Assembly: GCA_001464575.1 (NCBI GenBank)
Contig: LNFE01000131.1
Coordinates: forward strand, 1-64,000
Origin: Acidobacteria bacterium Ga0077553
GTDB lineage: Bacteria; Acidobacteriota; Terriglobia; Bryobacterales; Bryobacteraceae
DNA: 64,000 nt
Reading direction: 5' to 3'
Part shown: piece by piece, positions 16,680-24,770 of the stretch
Numbering within the stretch: position 1 is the first letter of the stretch
Layout: each line of letters begins with the position of its first letter
Made by a program: the position numbers and the translations under genes
The notes under the pieces: generated by a model
What the model was told of the DNA's origin: nothing
What the model saw: the letters and a program-made list of their open reading frames with translations, nothing else
The model's database searches: none

Positions 16680-17234
16680 ATGCGCACAGCCATCTTCGGC
16701 GGTACCTTTGATCCGATTCACTCCGCCCATCTTGTGGTCGCCGCCGAAGCCGCGTGCCAGTTTCATCTGGACCAGATCCTGTTCATCCCCAATGCCGTGC
16801 CGCCGCACAAGCCCGGCCGCACCCCCTACGCCCAACGCCTGCGCATGGTCCAGCTCGCCTGCGCCGGCTACCCGCAGTTCGCCGTCTCGGACATTGAACA
16901 GGCAAACGAAAAAAGCTACTCCATCCTGACGCTCGAACGGCTAATTCCCACCGGCGGCGAATGGTTTTTCCTCATCGGCGCCGATGCCTTCGCCGAGATT
17001 GCGACGTGGCATCGCTGGACGGAGGTCGTCGCCCTGGTCACCTTCATCGTCGTCTCCCGCCCCGGGAGCACGTACGCCATTCCGGCAGGCGCCCGTGTGC
17101 TGCCGCTTGAAACCGTGGAGCTCGACGTCTCTTCGACGCGGATCCGTTCCGACCTCGCCCGCGGAGAGATGCCCGATGAGCTTCCCTCCGCGGTGGCCGA
17201 TTACATCCGCGCCGAACGGCTCTACGGGTTCTAG
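16680..17234 (+). CDS. nadD: nicotinate-nucleotide adenylyltransferase
   Basis: 184 residues, normal for NadD. The nucleotidyltransferase motif is GGTFDPIHSAHL at residues 8-19, the substrate segment is FIPNAVPPHK, and ISSTRIR-type SSTRIRSDLARG lies near residue 145. It adenylates nicotinate mononucleotide with ATP to give deamido-NAD in NAD synthesis, in the cytoplasm. A TAGCTT lies seven bases before the ATG, overlapping the end of the preceding gene, so it may have its own start or be read through. It ends one base before the convergent RidA-like gene. Confidence 0.95.
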   Translation: MRTAIFGGTFDPIHSAHLVVAAEAACQFHLDQILFIPNAVPPHKPGRTPYAQRLRMVQLACAGYPQFAVSDIEQANEKSYSILTLERLIPTGGEWFFLIGADAFAEIATWHRWTEVVALVTFIVVSRPGSTYAIPAGARVLPLETVELDVSSTRIRSDLARGEMPDELPSAVADYIRAERLYGF

Positions 17235-17690
17235 CTAGATATACGCGATCACGTCGATTTCGACGAGCGAGTTGCCGGGAATGCCGCCGTAGGCCGCAAT
17301 CGTCGTCCGCACCGGGGGCTCTCCGCCGAAGCGGCCCTGGAACATCTCGTTCATCCCCTTGTAATCGTTCAAGTCGTGCAGGTAAACATTGCACTTCAAA
17401 ACCTTGTCCATGGAGGACCCGGCGTTGACGAGTTCCTTCTCCACTTCGTCCAGCACATGCTTGGTGTGCGCCTTGATGTCGCCTTCAAAATGGGCGCCCT
17501 TGCCGGCGATAAACAGCAGATTTCCATAGGAAACCGCGCCATTGAACAACGGCGTCTTCTCCGGCTTTTTGCCCTTGTAGTGAACCTTCTTCTCCGGTTT
17601 GGCCGGGGTCTGGGCCTGGGCCGCCGCTGCTCCGGCCAGTCCGGCCGCCGCGGCAATCAAGTTGCGTCGAGAGTTGGTGGGTTTATCCAT
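17235..17690 (-). CDS. RidA/YjgF-family protein with twin-arginine-type export signal
   Basis: 151 residues. The N-terminus NSRRNLIAAAAGLAGAAAAQ has an RR pair and a hydrophobic stretch, as in Tat signals, which is unusual for the normally cytoplasmic RidA family. The RidA core follows: NGAVSYGNLLFIAGKG, CNVYLHDLNDYKGMNEMF, and PPVRTTIAAYGGIPGNSLVEIDV with the imine-binding Arg. The catalytic family hydrolyses reactive enamines/imines. An exported member may act on periplasmic products or only bind them. It is divergent from the DUF362 gene, with very little space between the starts. Confidence 0.87.
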   Translation of the reverse strand: MDKPTNSRRNLIAAAAGLAGAAAAQAQTPAKPEKKVHYKGKKPEKTPLFNGAVSYGNLLFIAGKGAHFEGDIKAHTKHVLDEVEKELVNAGSSMDKVLKCNVYLHDLNDYKGMNEMFQGRFGGEPPVRTTIAAYGGIPGNSLVEIDVIAYI

Positions 17691-17698
17691 TCTGGGTC

Positions 17699-17705
17699 TA
17701 TTATG
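17699..17705. promoter_or_regulatory. shared AT-rich -10 element between divergent ridA-like and DUF362 genes
   Basis: TATTATG reads as TATTAT on the plus strand and as CATAAT on the minus strand. It is the only AT-rich hexamer in the 29 bases between ATG 17690 (minus) and ATG 17720 (plus). It could serve as the -10 in both directions. No Shine-Dalgarno sequence fits the minus start. Confidence 0.4.
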
Positions 17706-17719
17706 CTACGTTGCAATGT

Positions 17720-18850
17720 ATGCGACGCCGTAGCTTTCTGACGATTCCCCCCCTCGCCGCCACTGCCGCCGTCGCGGCGACCAACGCCGATCTGCCGAAG
17801 TACCGCGTCCAGTCCGCCTACAAACCGTGGGCCAATCCCGGCATGCCGGGCGCCTTCCGCGGCCGCGTTGCCTCTGTCCACGCGCCGAAGTCCATCGACG
17901 TTCCCACCGAGACCGTCGACGTGCCCACCGTGCAGGAGATGATGAGCCGTGGCATGTTGTCGCTGACCGGCGAAAAGGACCTCCGCAGCGCCTGGCGCCG
18001 TTTCGTTGAACCCAATGATGTCGTTGGCCTGAAGGTGAACTGCTCCGGTGCGCCGGGCATCTGCTCCCATCCCGTCATCGTTGCCGAAACCGTCCGGCAG
18101 TTGATCGCCACGGGCGTTAAGCCCACCAACATCTGGATCTACGAACGGTTCAAGGATCAGATGGATTCCGTGGCCTACGACAAGTACGTGCCCGCGGGAG
18201 TGAACATTCTCGCCGCCTCGGCTCTGCGCGATGCCCTGAACGGCTACGATCCGAAAACCTATGTCGAGGTGGATTTCTTCGGTGAGGAGGACACCCGGTC
18301 GAACGTCATCCGCCAGGTGTCGGAGAACTTCACGAAGCTCATCAACATCCCGAATATGAAGGACCACGGCGCCTCCGGGGTCACCGGCTGCCTCAAGAAC
18401 ATCGCCTACGGCAACTTCCACAACGTCGCCCGTTCGCACCGCTTCGAGAAGACCAACACTTTCTCGTTCATCGGCGCCCTGGCCATGGTGGAACCCGTCC
18501 GCTCCCGCACCGTCCTCCATCTGATGGACGGATTGAAGGGCGTTTGGCACGGCGGCCCGTTCTCGCCCACGAAGGACTACCGCTTTTATCCCGCGAAAAT
18601 GATGTTCGGCACCGACCCGGTGGCCATGGATCGCATCCTGCTCGACATCATCGAGGAGCAGCGCAAGCTGAAAGGCGCGGTCAGCGTCTGGAACCGTTCG
18701 CCTGAACACCTCATCAAAACCGGTGAACGCAAATCCGGGCCCAACTGGAACCGCTTCATCCGCGAACCCGGACACATCGAGTACGCCGCCACGCTCGGCC
18801 TGGGCGAATACGACAAGAAGAAAATCGACTTCCGCGCTACCACTCTCTAA
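17720..18850 (+). CDS. DUF362 domain protein with Tat-type signal
   Basis: About 376 residues from ATG 17720; an in-frame TTG at 17711 is less likely. The signal is MRRRSFLTIPPLAATAAVAA. The DUF362 domain is shown by DVVGLKVNCSGAPGICSHP, LINIPNMKDHGASGVTGCLKN and HLMDGLKGVW with GTDPVAMDRILLDII near the end. DUF362 proteins occur fused to iron-sulfur ferredoxins or as exported proteins; no CxxC ferredoxin cluster is present here. The biochemical role is unknown. The next gene starts directly after its stop codon and is probably cotranslated. Confidence 0.87.
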   Translation: MRRRSFLTIPPLAATAAVAATNADLPKYRVQSAYKPWANPGMPGAFRGRVASVHAPKSIDVPTETVDVPTVQEMMSRGMLSLTGEKDLRSAWRRFVEPNDVVGLKVNCSGAPGICSHPVIVAETVRQLIATGVKPTNIWIYERFKDQMDSVAYDKYVPAGVNILAASALRDALNGYDPKTYVEVDFFGEEDTRSNVIRQVSENFTKLINIPNMKDHGASGVTGCLKNIAYGNFHNVARSHRFEKTNTFSFIGALAMVEPVRSRTVLHLMDGLKGVWHGGPFSPTKDYRFYPAKMMFGTDPVAMDRILLDIIEEQRKLKGAVSVWNRSPEHLIKTGERKSGPNWNRFIREPGHIEYAATLGLGEYDKKKIDFRATTL

Positions 18851-19723
18851 ATGCTCGCACTCGTTCTCATCAGTCTCTTTACCGACGCGCCACCCTCCGC
18901 CGCGTCTCAACTCAAGCCGCTCGGCATCGAATGTGTCTATGTGGCTCCGGATGCGGTCGCCGCCTGGACCGCCGCCGGCGCCTGCGCCAAGCCGCTGCCG
19001 GCCGTCACCAAGCTGCCGGCTCCGGGCGTTCAGTACCGCATGAACGTCGCCTCGGCGTCCAACGCGCCCTGGGTGAACTCCAACGGTTGGCAATATGTCC
19101 GAGGCCTCAAGAGCACCGCTTTCGTCGATGCGCCCAATCCGGTGCTCGCTGCCGCCGAGGCCCACGCGTATGGCGGGGACGCCATCCTTAAAGTCGCCCC
19201 CAAGGACTGGCCAAAGTATGCCGAAGCGGTAAAGCTGATCGCCGGCCTGCCGCCTTCCCGGTTACCGCTCTTGGCCAACATCGGCTTTGTCGATGATGGC
19301 TCCGCCGCCGCCGGTGAAAATCTCAACCTGCTGGTCCGCCGGAATCTGCTCTTTAAAGTGGTTTCGACGCCAGACTCGTCGCTCGCCCTTAATGTAAAAC
19401 CAGAGTCCGGCGACCCGTCCAAGTATGCCTACGACGTTCGCCAGAAACTCGGCGACGATCGCCGGCTGCTCCGGATCTACGGATCGGACGTGGTGATTGC
19501 CCGCCTCCAAGGCGACTCCTCCGGACGGCGGGTTACCTTGCTGAACTATGGTAACCGGAGCGTGGAAGGCCTGCGCGTCCGGCTGCTCGGCCGTTTTCCG
19601 AAGGTCCAACTCACCTCCTCGGCCGGGCCGATCGAAGCCCGCGACATCCAGGTGACCGCCGAATCGACTGAATTCTCCCTCCCCGTTGTGCCCACTTACA
19701 CCGTGATCGACCTAAAACCATAA
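18851..19723 (+). CDS. exported protein of unknown function, partner of the DUF362 gene
   Basis: 290 residues beginning at the base after the DUF362 stop. It starts with a hydrophobic stretch (MLALVLISLFTDAPPSAAS) followed by a mixed alpha/beta sequence. Residues about 210-290 look like an immunoglobulin-like beta domain (VTLLNYGNRSVEGLRVRLLG, VVPTYTVIDLKP). I recognise no family; the tail resembles the beta-sandwich of glycoside-hydrolase-associated proteins. The tight spacing argues for work on the same process as the DUF362 protein. No gene follows on the same transcript within 80 bases. Confidence 0.7.
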   Translation: MLALVLISLFTDAPPSAASQLKPLGIECVYVAPDAVAAWTAAGACAKPLPAVTKLPAPGVQYRMNVASASNAPWVNSNGWQYVRGLKSTAFVDAPNPVLAAAEAHAYGGDAILKVAPKDWPKYAEAVKLIAGLPPSRLPLLANIGFVDDGSAAAGENLNLLVRRNLLFKVVSTPDSSLALNVKPESGDPSKYAYDVRQKLGDDRRLLRIYGSDVVIARLQGDSSGRRVTLLNYGNRSVEGLRVRLLGRFPKVQLTSSAGPIEARDIQVTAESTEFSLPVVPTYTVIDLKP

Positions 19724-19804
19724 GATTCACGAAATGTTTTAGGTGTGTTCATAGATCTGTAACCGCCGGTGTTCCAACCTCAGAAGTTGGATTCCCCGGC
19801 TACA

Positions 19805-21289
19805 ATGAAGCGAAGGAGCGGTTCGCCGTTGACGGGGAAAATCTTTTTTAAATTGATCGGGGCGGTTCTTTGCCTGCTGGTGGTGGCACTAGTGGCGGTG
19901 GACTTCTTTGCGTCGAAGGTCGCCGAGTCCACTTATCTCGAAACGCTCGAGCGCGAGTTGATGGACAAGGGGAAGATGCTGGCCATCGCCGTGCCTTCCG
20001 ACCCGGTTCAGTTCGAACGTTATGCCGAGGCGGCCCGGGGTCGGCTGACGCTGATCGCCCGCGATGGCCGCGTGTTGGCCGATTCGGAAGTTTCGGCGGA
20101 CAAGATGGAGAATCACGCCAACCGCAGCGAAGTGCAGAGCGCGCTCGCCGGTCAGGCGGGGTCCATCCGCCGCAAGAGCCCCACGCTGGGCGTTCCGTTC
20201 CTTTATGTCGCCGTGCCGGTGAAGGACGGTGCCCTGCGCCTCGCCGTGCCGCTATCGGAGATCCAGAGTCAGGTGGACGCGATTCGCCGGCGGATGCTCG
20301 CCTCAACCGCTATCGCCTTCCTGCCCGCTATCCTCCTGGCTGCTTTGTTCGCCCGCTGGGTTTCCCGACGGCTCGGCCTCATCATTGAGTACTCAGCCGA
20401 ACTCGCCAAGGGCAACTTCCAGGCGCGCTTGGCCTCTCCGGGCACCGATGAACTCGGCTTGCTCGAGCGGAAGTTGAATGAGACCGGCGAAACGCTCGAA
20501 GGGATGTTTCAGGAACTCGAACGGGAACACGCCGAGCTCGAAAAGCTGGAACGGGTCCGGAAAGACTTCGTCATCAACGTCTCTCATGAGTTGCGGACGC
20601 CGCTCGCGTCCATCCAGGGCTACACCGAAACACTTCTCGACGGCGCGATCCACGACCCTGAGCACAACGTCCGGTTCCTCGGCATCATCCGGCAGAACGC
20701 GGAACGGCTCGCTAACCTTACGGCCGACCTGCTGACCCTCTCCCGCGTCGAACTCAAACAACAGAAATTCCAGTTCGCGTCCTACCACGTCGATCACCTG
20801 GTGCAGAACACCGTGGATTCCATGCTTCCGCTCGCCCGGAAGAAGAACATCACGATTCAGTTCGCCGCGAGCGCCTCGCAGCCGGAGGCGTTCTGCGATT
20901 CCGAAGCCGTGAATCAGATTCTCACCAATCTGGTCGACAACGCCCTGAAGTACACGCCGGAGAACGGCATCATCCTGGTTGGGGTGCGCGAATTGAGCCC
21001 GCAGCCGTTCGTCGAGATCTTCGTGAAGGATTCCGGCATTGGCATCCCCCGCGAGGACCTGCCGCGCCTGTTTGAACGCTTCTACCGCGTCGACAAGGCC
21101 CGTTCGCGTGAACTCGGGGGCACCGGATTGGGCTTAGCCATCGTGAAACACCTCGTCCGGGCGCAAGGCGGAGAGGTGCGCGTGACAAGCGAAGTCGGCC
21201 ACGGTTCCGAATTCGCCTTTACCCTGCCGCACGACGACCTCGGCATGAGCGAGCAAAGCGATATTCGCTCACAGTTAATGGTTTCGTAA
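19805..21289 (+). CDS. phoR: PhoR-type membrane sensor histidine kinase
   Basis: 494 residues from ATG 19805; a GTG at 19769 is also in frame. Order: membrane helix (about 15-35), periplasmic sensor (36-155), second helix (about 160-180), HAMP linker, HisKA with INVSHELRTPLASIQGYTE (phosphorylated His near 261), then HATPase with NLVDNALKYTPEN, DSGIGIPREDLPRLFERFYR and GGTGLGLAIVKHLV. It autophosphorylates and passes phosphate to the regulator gene 38 bases downstream. The architecture is that of PhoR-like phosphate kinases, although no pst or phoU genes lie nearby, so the signal is inferred. Confidence 0.88.
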   Translation: MKRRSGSPLTGKIFFKLIGAVLCLLVVALVAVDFFASKVAESTYLETLERELMDKGKMLAIAVPSDPVQFERYAEAARGRLTLIARDGRVLADSEVSADKMENHANRSEVQSALAGQAGSIRRKSPTLGVPFLYVAVPVKDGALRLAVPLSEIQSQVDAIRRRMLASTAIAFLPAILLAALFARWVSRRLGLIIEYSAELAKGNFQARLASPGTDELGLLERKLNETGETLEGMFQELEREHAELEKLERVRKDFVINVSHELRTPLASIQGYTETLLDGAIHDPEHNVRFLGIIRQNAERLANLTADLLTLSRVELKQQKFQFASYHVDHLVQNTVDSMLPLARKKNITIQFAASASQPEAFCDSEAVNQILTNLVDNALKYTPENGIILVGVRELSPQPFVEIFVKDSGIGIPREDLPRLFERFYRVDKARSRELGGTGLGLAIVKHLVRAQGGEVRVTSEVGHGSEFAFTLPHDDLGMSEQSDIRSQLMVS

Positions 21290-21327
21290 TCGGATTGAAA
21301 CAGTAGTCGCAGTAGCTTGGAAGAGTC

Positions 21328-22059
21328 ATGAAAAAGATTGTGCTCATCGAAGACGATGCGGATTTATTTGCGCTGTTGAAATACAACCTCGAAAAAGAAG
21401 GATACTTTTTCGCGGGTTCCCAGACCGGAAAAGGCGCTCTTGACCTCTGTAAGCGGGAACGGCCTGATCTCGTAATCCTCGATATCATGTTGCCCGATTC
21501 GGACGGCTTGGAGATCTGCAAAGCCATCCGCAGCCATCCGGAATTGGCCAATATCCCGGTGATCTTCCTCACGGCCCGCGCCACCGAGACGGACCGGATT
21601 GTCGGCCTCGAACTCGGCGCCAATGACTACATCGTCAAGCCCTTTTTTGTCCGGGAGCTCATTGCTCGCATCAAGATCCAGTTCCGCGGCCAAGCCCAGC
21701 CCGCCCGCTCGCTGAAGGCCGGCGGCCTGGAACTCGACCGCAATGCCTGCCGCGTCTATCTCGGTGGCGAGGAACTCACGCTGACGGCGACCGAGTTCCG
21801 CCTGCTCGAATTCCTCATGTCTCGCCCTGGCGTCGTCTTCAGCCGCGAGCAGCTTCTGAACGCCGTGTGGGGACATGACCGCGCCGTTACCGATCGCACG
21901 GTCGACGTTTATGTCCTTCGCCTACGGCAGAAGGTCGAGAAGGACCCCACCAATCCGCTCTACATCCGCAGCGTCCGTGGCTTCGGCTACAGCTTCAATG
22001 AGAACGGCGGCCTCGCTGCCCCCGAAACAGCCGCGGAAGGCGCCAGCACGGCGCGCTAA
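21328..22059 (+). CDS. phoB: PhoB-type winged-helix response regulator
   Basis: 243 residues. The receiver domain (1-120) has the acidic pair EDD at 8-10, phospho-acceptor Asp52 in VILDIMLPDSDG, a Thr in VIFLTARATE and the invariant Lys in YIVKPFFVREL. The OmpR/PhoB winged helix (about 135-230) includes LTATEFRLLEFLMSRPGVVFS (quoted in part) and VDVYVLRLRQKVEKD with VRGFGYSF. It is the partner of the kinase gene just upstream; kinase first, regulator second is the reverse of the Escherichia coli order. A TAGCTT and a GGAAGAG precede the ATG. Confidence 0.9.
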   Translation: MKKIVLIEDDADLFALLKYNLEKEGYFFAGSQTGKGALDLCKRERPDLVILDIMLPDSDGLEICKAIRSHPELANIPVIFLTARATETDRIVGLELGANDYIVKPFFVRELIARIKIQFRGQAQPARSLKAGGLELDRNACRVYLGGEELTLTATEFRLLEFLMSRPGVVFSREQLLNAVWGHDRAVTDRTVDVYVLRLRQKVEKDPTNPLYIRSVRGFGYSFNENGGLAAPETAAEGASTAR

Positions 22060-22063
22060 GCGT

Positions 22064-22447
22064 TTACCACACCGCCGGTGGATAGCTCTCCCTTATCAAT
22101 TCATCGGCGGTGATCAAAGGCGAGTTTTGGTTGGCCTTCGCTTGGGCGACGATGAGCCGGTCAAACGGATCTTGCGTCCAGCCGATCGTGGCGCCCATGC
22201 CGGCCACGGCCGGGAAGGGAATCTCGCACAGCGTGATCCCAAACGTGGTGCTGAGGTTCGCGAAAACCTCGGCGGCGCCATAGCGGACGCGGCCTCGGCG
22301 GTGGAGAGAGTCGAATTCGAGGAAGCACATCGGCGAGAGCCGAAGTGCGCTTCGCTCAATCTCCTGCCGGGCGGCCTGGGTCAGCTTTTGCACCAGTCCA
22401 TCGTGGAGCCAGAGCGCCACATGGGTATCCAGATAGGCGACACTCAA
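22064..22447 (-). CDS. PIN-domain toxin (VapC-like ribonuclease)
   Basis: About 127 residues beginning at a TTG (22447) that overlaps the antitoxin TGA as TTGA. The frame is open to an ATG at 22483, but that would overlap the antitoxin by 40 bases. The PIN fold is shown by YLDTHVALWL with the first acidic residue, a Glu in MCFLEFDSL, and DPFDRLIVAQAKANQNSPLI with TADELIRE, completing the acidic Mg site. VapC toxins cleave tRNA or rRNA. It is the second gene of an apparent toxin-antitoxin operon on the minus strand. Confidence 0.83.
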   Translation of the reverse strand: MSVAYLDTHVALWLHDGLVQKLTQAARQEIERSALRLSPMCFLEFDSLHRRGRVRYGAAEVFANLSTTFGITLCEIPFPAVAGMGATIGWTQDPFDRLIVAQAKANQNSPLITADELIRESYPPAVW

Positions 22448-22671
22448 ACGCGATCGCTCTCTTTCCAATGCGATTCGTCCCATTCGGAGCGGATGAGGCT
22501 GTCCGCGTCGCCCACGATAGCGTCCCGCGACACCGCCAGGCTAAGTTTGCTGTTGCCAGCCGGAGGGGAAATCTCCAATTGCCGTCCCTTGTATTCGATC
22601 AGCAGGACCTGCCCTTGCAGGGCATGGTCCAAGTTTTGAAAGAGGTTCTTCCGTAGCTCTGTCGCCGTCAT
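22444..22671 (-). CDS. Phd/VapB-type antitoxin
   Basis: 75 residues from the ATG at 22671. MTATELRKNLFQNLDHALQG resembles the N-terminal dimerisation and DNA-binding element of Phd/YefM-type antitoxins, and VLLIEYKGRQLEISP continues the small beta sheet. The charged C-terminal tail (SEWDESHWKESDRV) is the expected toxin-binding part. Its stop overlaps the toxin start. Upstream lie three copies of GTACGCT and a TTGACA, consistent with autoregulation. Confidence 0.75.
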   Translation of the reverse strand: MTATELRKNLFQNLDHALQGQVLLIEYKGRQLEISPPAGNSKLSLAVSRDAIVGDADSLIRSEWDESHWKESDRV

Positions 22672-22680
22672 GATTGAGCC

Positions 22681-22722
22681 GTACGCTGATCGATGTACGC
22701 TTGTCAAACGATGACGTACGCT
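22681..22722. promoter_or_regulatory. operator-like triple GTACGCT repeats upstream of the antitoxin gene
   Basis: GTACGCT occurs at 22681-22687, 22695-22701 and 22716-22722, spaced 14 and 21 bases apart. On the minus strand a consensus TTGACA (22707-22702) lies between the second and third copies, so a bound antitoxin would cover the -35 region. This fits autorepression by the toxin-antitoxin complex, which is inferred. Confidence 0.5.
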
Positions 22723-23015
22723 CAGGCTTGATAGCTGGACTTCAGGATCAGCGAGACCAGGTTCCACGCAATGAGGGCCGCGAACCCGACATTGATCTTC
22801 GACAGTAGTCGTAATTTCCCCGTCTGCCAGCAGTAAATACCCAGCCCCACCGCCAATAGCTTCACGAGCAGCAGCCCCAAAAGAGGCGACGGCGCGGCGA
22901 GAATCGCCCAACGCACCAGCGGGTTACCCTCTTCCACCCCGTTCAGCAGAAACGCCACAGTCGTCAGGAAGTCGAGCATCTGCAGGTAAGAGTATTGATA
23001 GATGAGCTGAATCAA
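22722..23015 (-). CDS. DUF5658-type small membrane protein
   Basis: 97 residues from a TTG at 23015, which has AGAGGA seven bases upstream. Three hydrophobic helices are visible: LDFLTTVAFLLN, LLGLLLVKLLAVGLGIYCW and VGFAALIAWNLVSLIL. The early YLQMLDFLTT followed by EGNPLVRW matches the small DUF5658 family of three-helix membrane proteins. Function unknown. It lies upstream of the antitoxin on the same strand, separated by the operator-like repeats, so it is probably a separate unit. Confidence 0.7.
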   Translation of the reverse strand: MIQLIYQYSYLQMLDFLTTVAFLLNGVEEGNPLVRWAILAAPSPLLGLLLVKLLAVGLGIYCWQTGKLRLLSKINVGFAALIAWNLVSLILKSSYQA

Positions 23016-23219
23016 GCGGGATTCCTCTGCTCAAAGACTATCCTGGCCGTCTACCCACGACAACGTTACTGGATGGCTAGAACTTACCCCCAGGTACCTC
23101 TCATAAAGCAGTACTAAACCTCTGGTACAGGCCAATCCGAAAATTTTTCTCTCTTGTTATCAATCGGTTGCAAACTCCATGAATCCACCCGACGGTGAGC
23201 AACGCAGTACGGTGGAGCC

Positions 23220-23570
23220 ATGAAACAATCTTTTTCCTGCCAAATCGCCATCGCCCAGACCCGCCTCGAACGGGCGCAGCGCCTGGAAACCACCCTGTTC
23301 CAAAGGTTCGCCGCCAACCCGGAGTGCCCCTCCCTCGGCGCTGCCTTTGAACGCGCGCAGCGCCACGTCGAATCGGCCGAACGCTCCTACTATCGGGCCC
23401 TGCGGGAGATCGGTTCGCCCAACCCGCCAGCCCCGTCCCTAGCCTTGCTGGACCCGAGCGCTTACCCGCATCCGCAAACCATGCTTCGGCCGGAGCGTGA
23501 GGAGCCCCAACGGCTCCACCTGGTTCCCCGGCAAAAGATCCAGCCGGTACCGCTGCGCCAGGTTGGCTAG
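23220..23570 (+). CDS. small helical protein of unknown function, 3' end antisense to the P450 gene
   Basis: 116 residues. The first 70 (MKQSFSCQIAIAQTRLERAQ... RSYYRALREIGS) are charged and helical and look genuinely coded. TACGGT lies six bases before the ATG, and GGAG is within the spacer. The last 44 residues overlap the 3' end of the convergent P450 gene by 132 bases and are Pro/Arg-rich, as expected of an antisense frame, so the original stop may have been lost or the tail may be neutral. No family recognised. Confidence 0.45.
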   Translation: MKQSFSCQIAIAQTRLERAQRLETTLFQRFAANPECPSLGAAFERAQRHVESAERSYYRALREIGSPNPPAPSLALLDPSAYPHPQTMLRPEREEPQRLHLVPRQKIQPVPLRQVG

Positions 23571-24745
23571 GCAGAGCACCCCCTCCATCCAGGCGTACCG
23601 CTCACCGATACAAAGCCTGCCGCCACCCCCGAATGGCAGATAGGCGAACTTCGGCGCGGTGGAGTTTAGCCAACGATCCGGCAAAAAGCGGTCGGGCTCT
23701 GGGAAAAACTCTTCCCGCCGGTGGAGCACCGCCATGCAGACGAGCAGGATGGAGCCTTGGGGAGCCGTGAAATCACTACAGGTGTAGGTTTCGAGCGCCC
23801 GCCGCCCGAGAATCCAAACCGGGGGTACATCCGCATGGACTCTTGAAACACCCGCTGGCAGAACGGCAGATTGGGATAATCCTCGGGCCCAGGCAGACGC
23901 CCGCCGAGCACCTGGTCGAGTTCCGCCTCCATCTGTTCCCTCGCCGCGGGGTTTTCGGCCAGCAGGTACAGCGTCCAGGCTAGAGCATTAGCGGCCGTCT
24001 CATGGCCGGCGACGAAGATCGTCATCACCTCGTCCCGGATCTGCAGCCGGTCCATTCTTTCCCCGGTTTCGGCGTCCCGGACACTCAGCAGCATCCCCAG
24101 CAGATCGTCGTGTTCCTTGCCGCTGGCGATCCGGTCGTCGATCACGCCGTAGACGATCTCGTCGAGCTTGCGGAGGGCGGCCCGGTAGCGCAGGCTGGCG
24201 GGCAGCGGCAGTCCGAGCAGCAGCGGTCCCCACGGCATGACGAGCTGGTTGAGCATCTTCAGCACGACTTCGAGTTCATGCGCAATCGTCGTGGCCTTCT
24301 CGCCGGCCTCGGTGGTGAACAGGCTGCGAGCCACGATTTCGAGCGTTAGTTGGCTCATCGCCTCGGTCGCCTCGATCTCCTGGCCATCCTGCCAATCGGC
24401 CATCAAGGCCTGGGTACAGCGCGTCATCATCCGGCCGTACTCGGCGATCCGTTCGCGCTGAAACGCAGGCTGCATCAGCCGTCGCTGCCGCAGGTGAAAC
24501 GGGTCTTCGCTCGTCAGCAGCCCTTCGCCAAACAGGCCCTTGGTGCGCTCGATGCGAGGGAATTTTTCAAACGCCGCGCCCTGCGTGATCAGCAAATCCC
24601 GAATCAGCTCAGGATCGTTCAGCAGGTAAAAATGCCGGTTGCCCAGCTTCAGATGAGCTCGCGGACCCTGCGAGTCGGCGAGGTGCGCGAAGTAGCGCAG
24701 TGGGTTCTGGATCATCTCCCAGGGGGAGATTTTGGCGCGGCTCAA
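23439..24745 (-). pseudogene. cytochrome P450, interrupted by a one-base frameshift
   Basis: The first frame, from a TTG at 24745, covers helices A-K: HLRQRRLMQPAFQ (C helix), FVAGHETAANALAW (I helix oxygen-binding AGHET) and ESMRMYP (ExxR). At a run of five C (minus strand, 23821-23825) the frame is lost. One more C would restore PPVWILGRRALETYTCSDF and the rest through FFPEPDRFLPDRW to the heme loop FAYLPFGGGGRLCIGERYAW with the Cys ligand, ending at 23439. All P450 landmarks are otherwise present. A homopolymer sequencing error is as likely as a true null allele. The substrate is unknown. Confidence 0.9.
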
Positions 24746-24770
24746 TGCTCTTGATGATAGGATTTATGCT

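Noticed and set aside
17657-19165. A long minus-strand frame opposite the DUF362 pair
   Set aside because: Antisense shadow of two genes with clear family motifs.
19724-19804. Possible Pho boxes before the PhoR-type kinase
   Set aside because: No two clear direct repeats with the required 11-bp spacing could be found.
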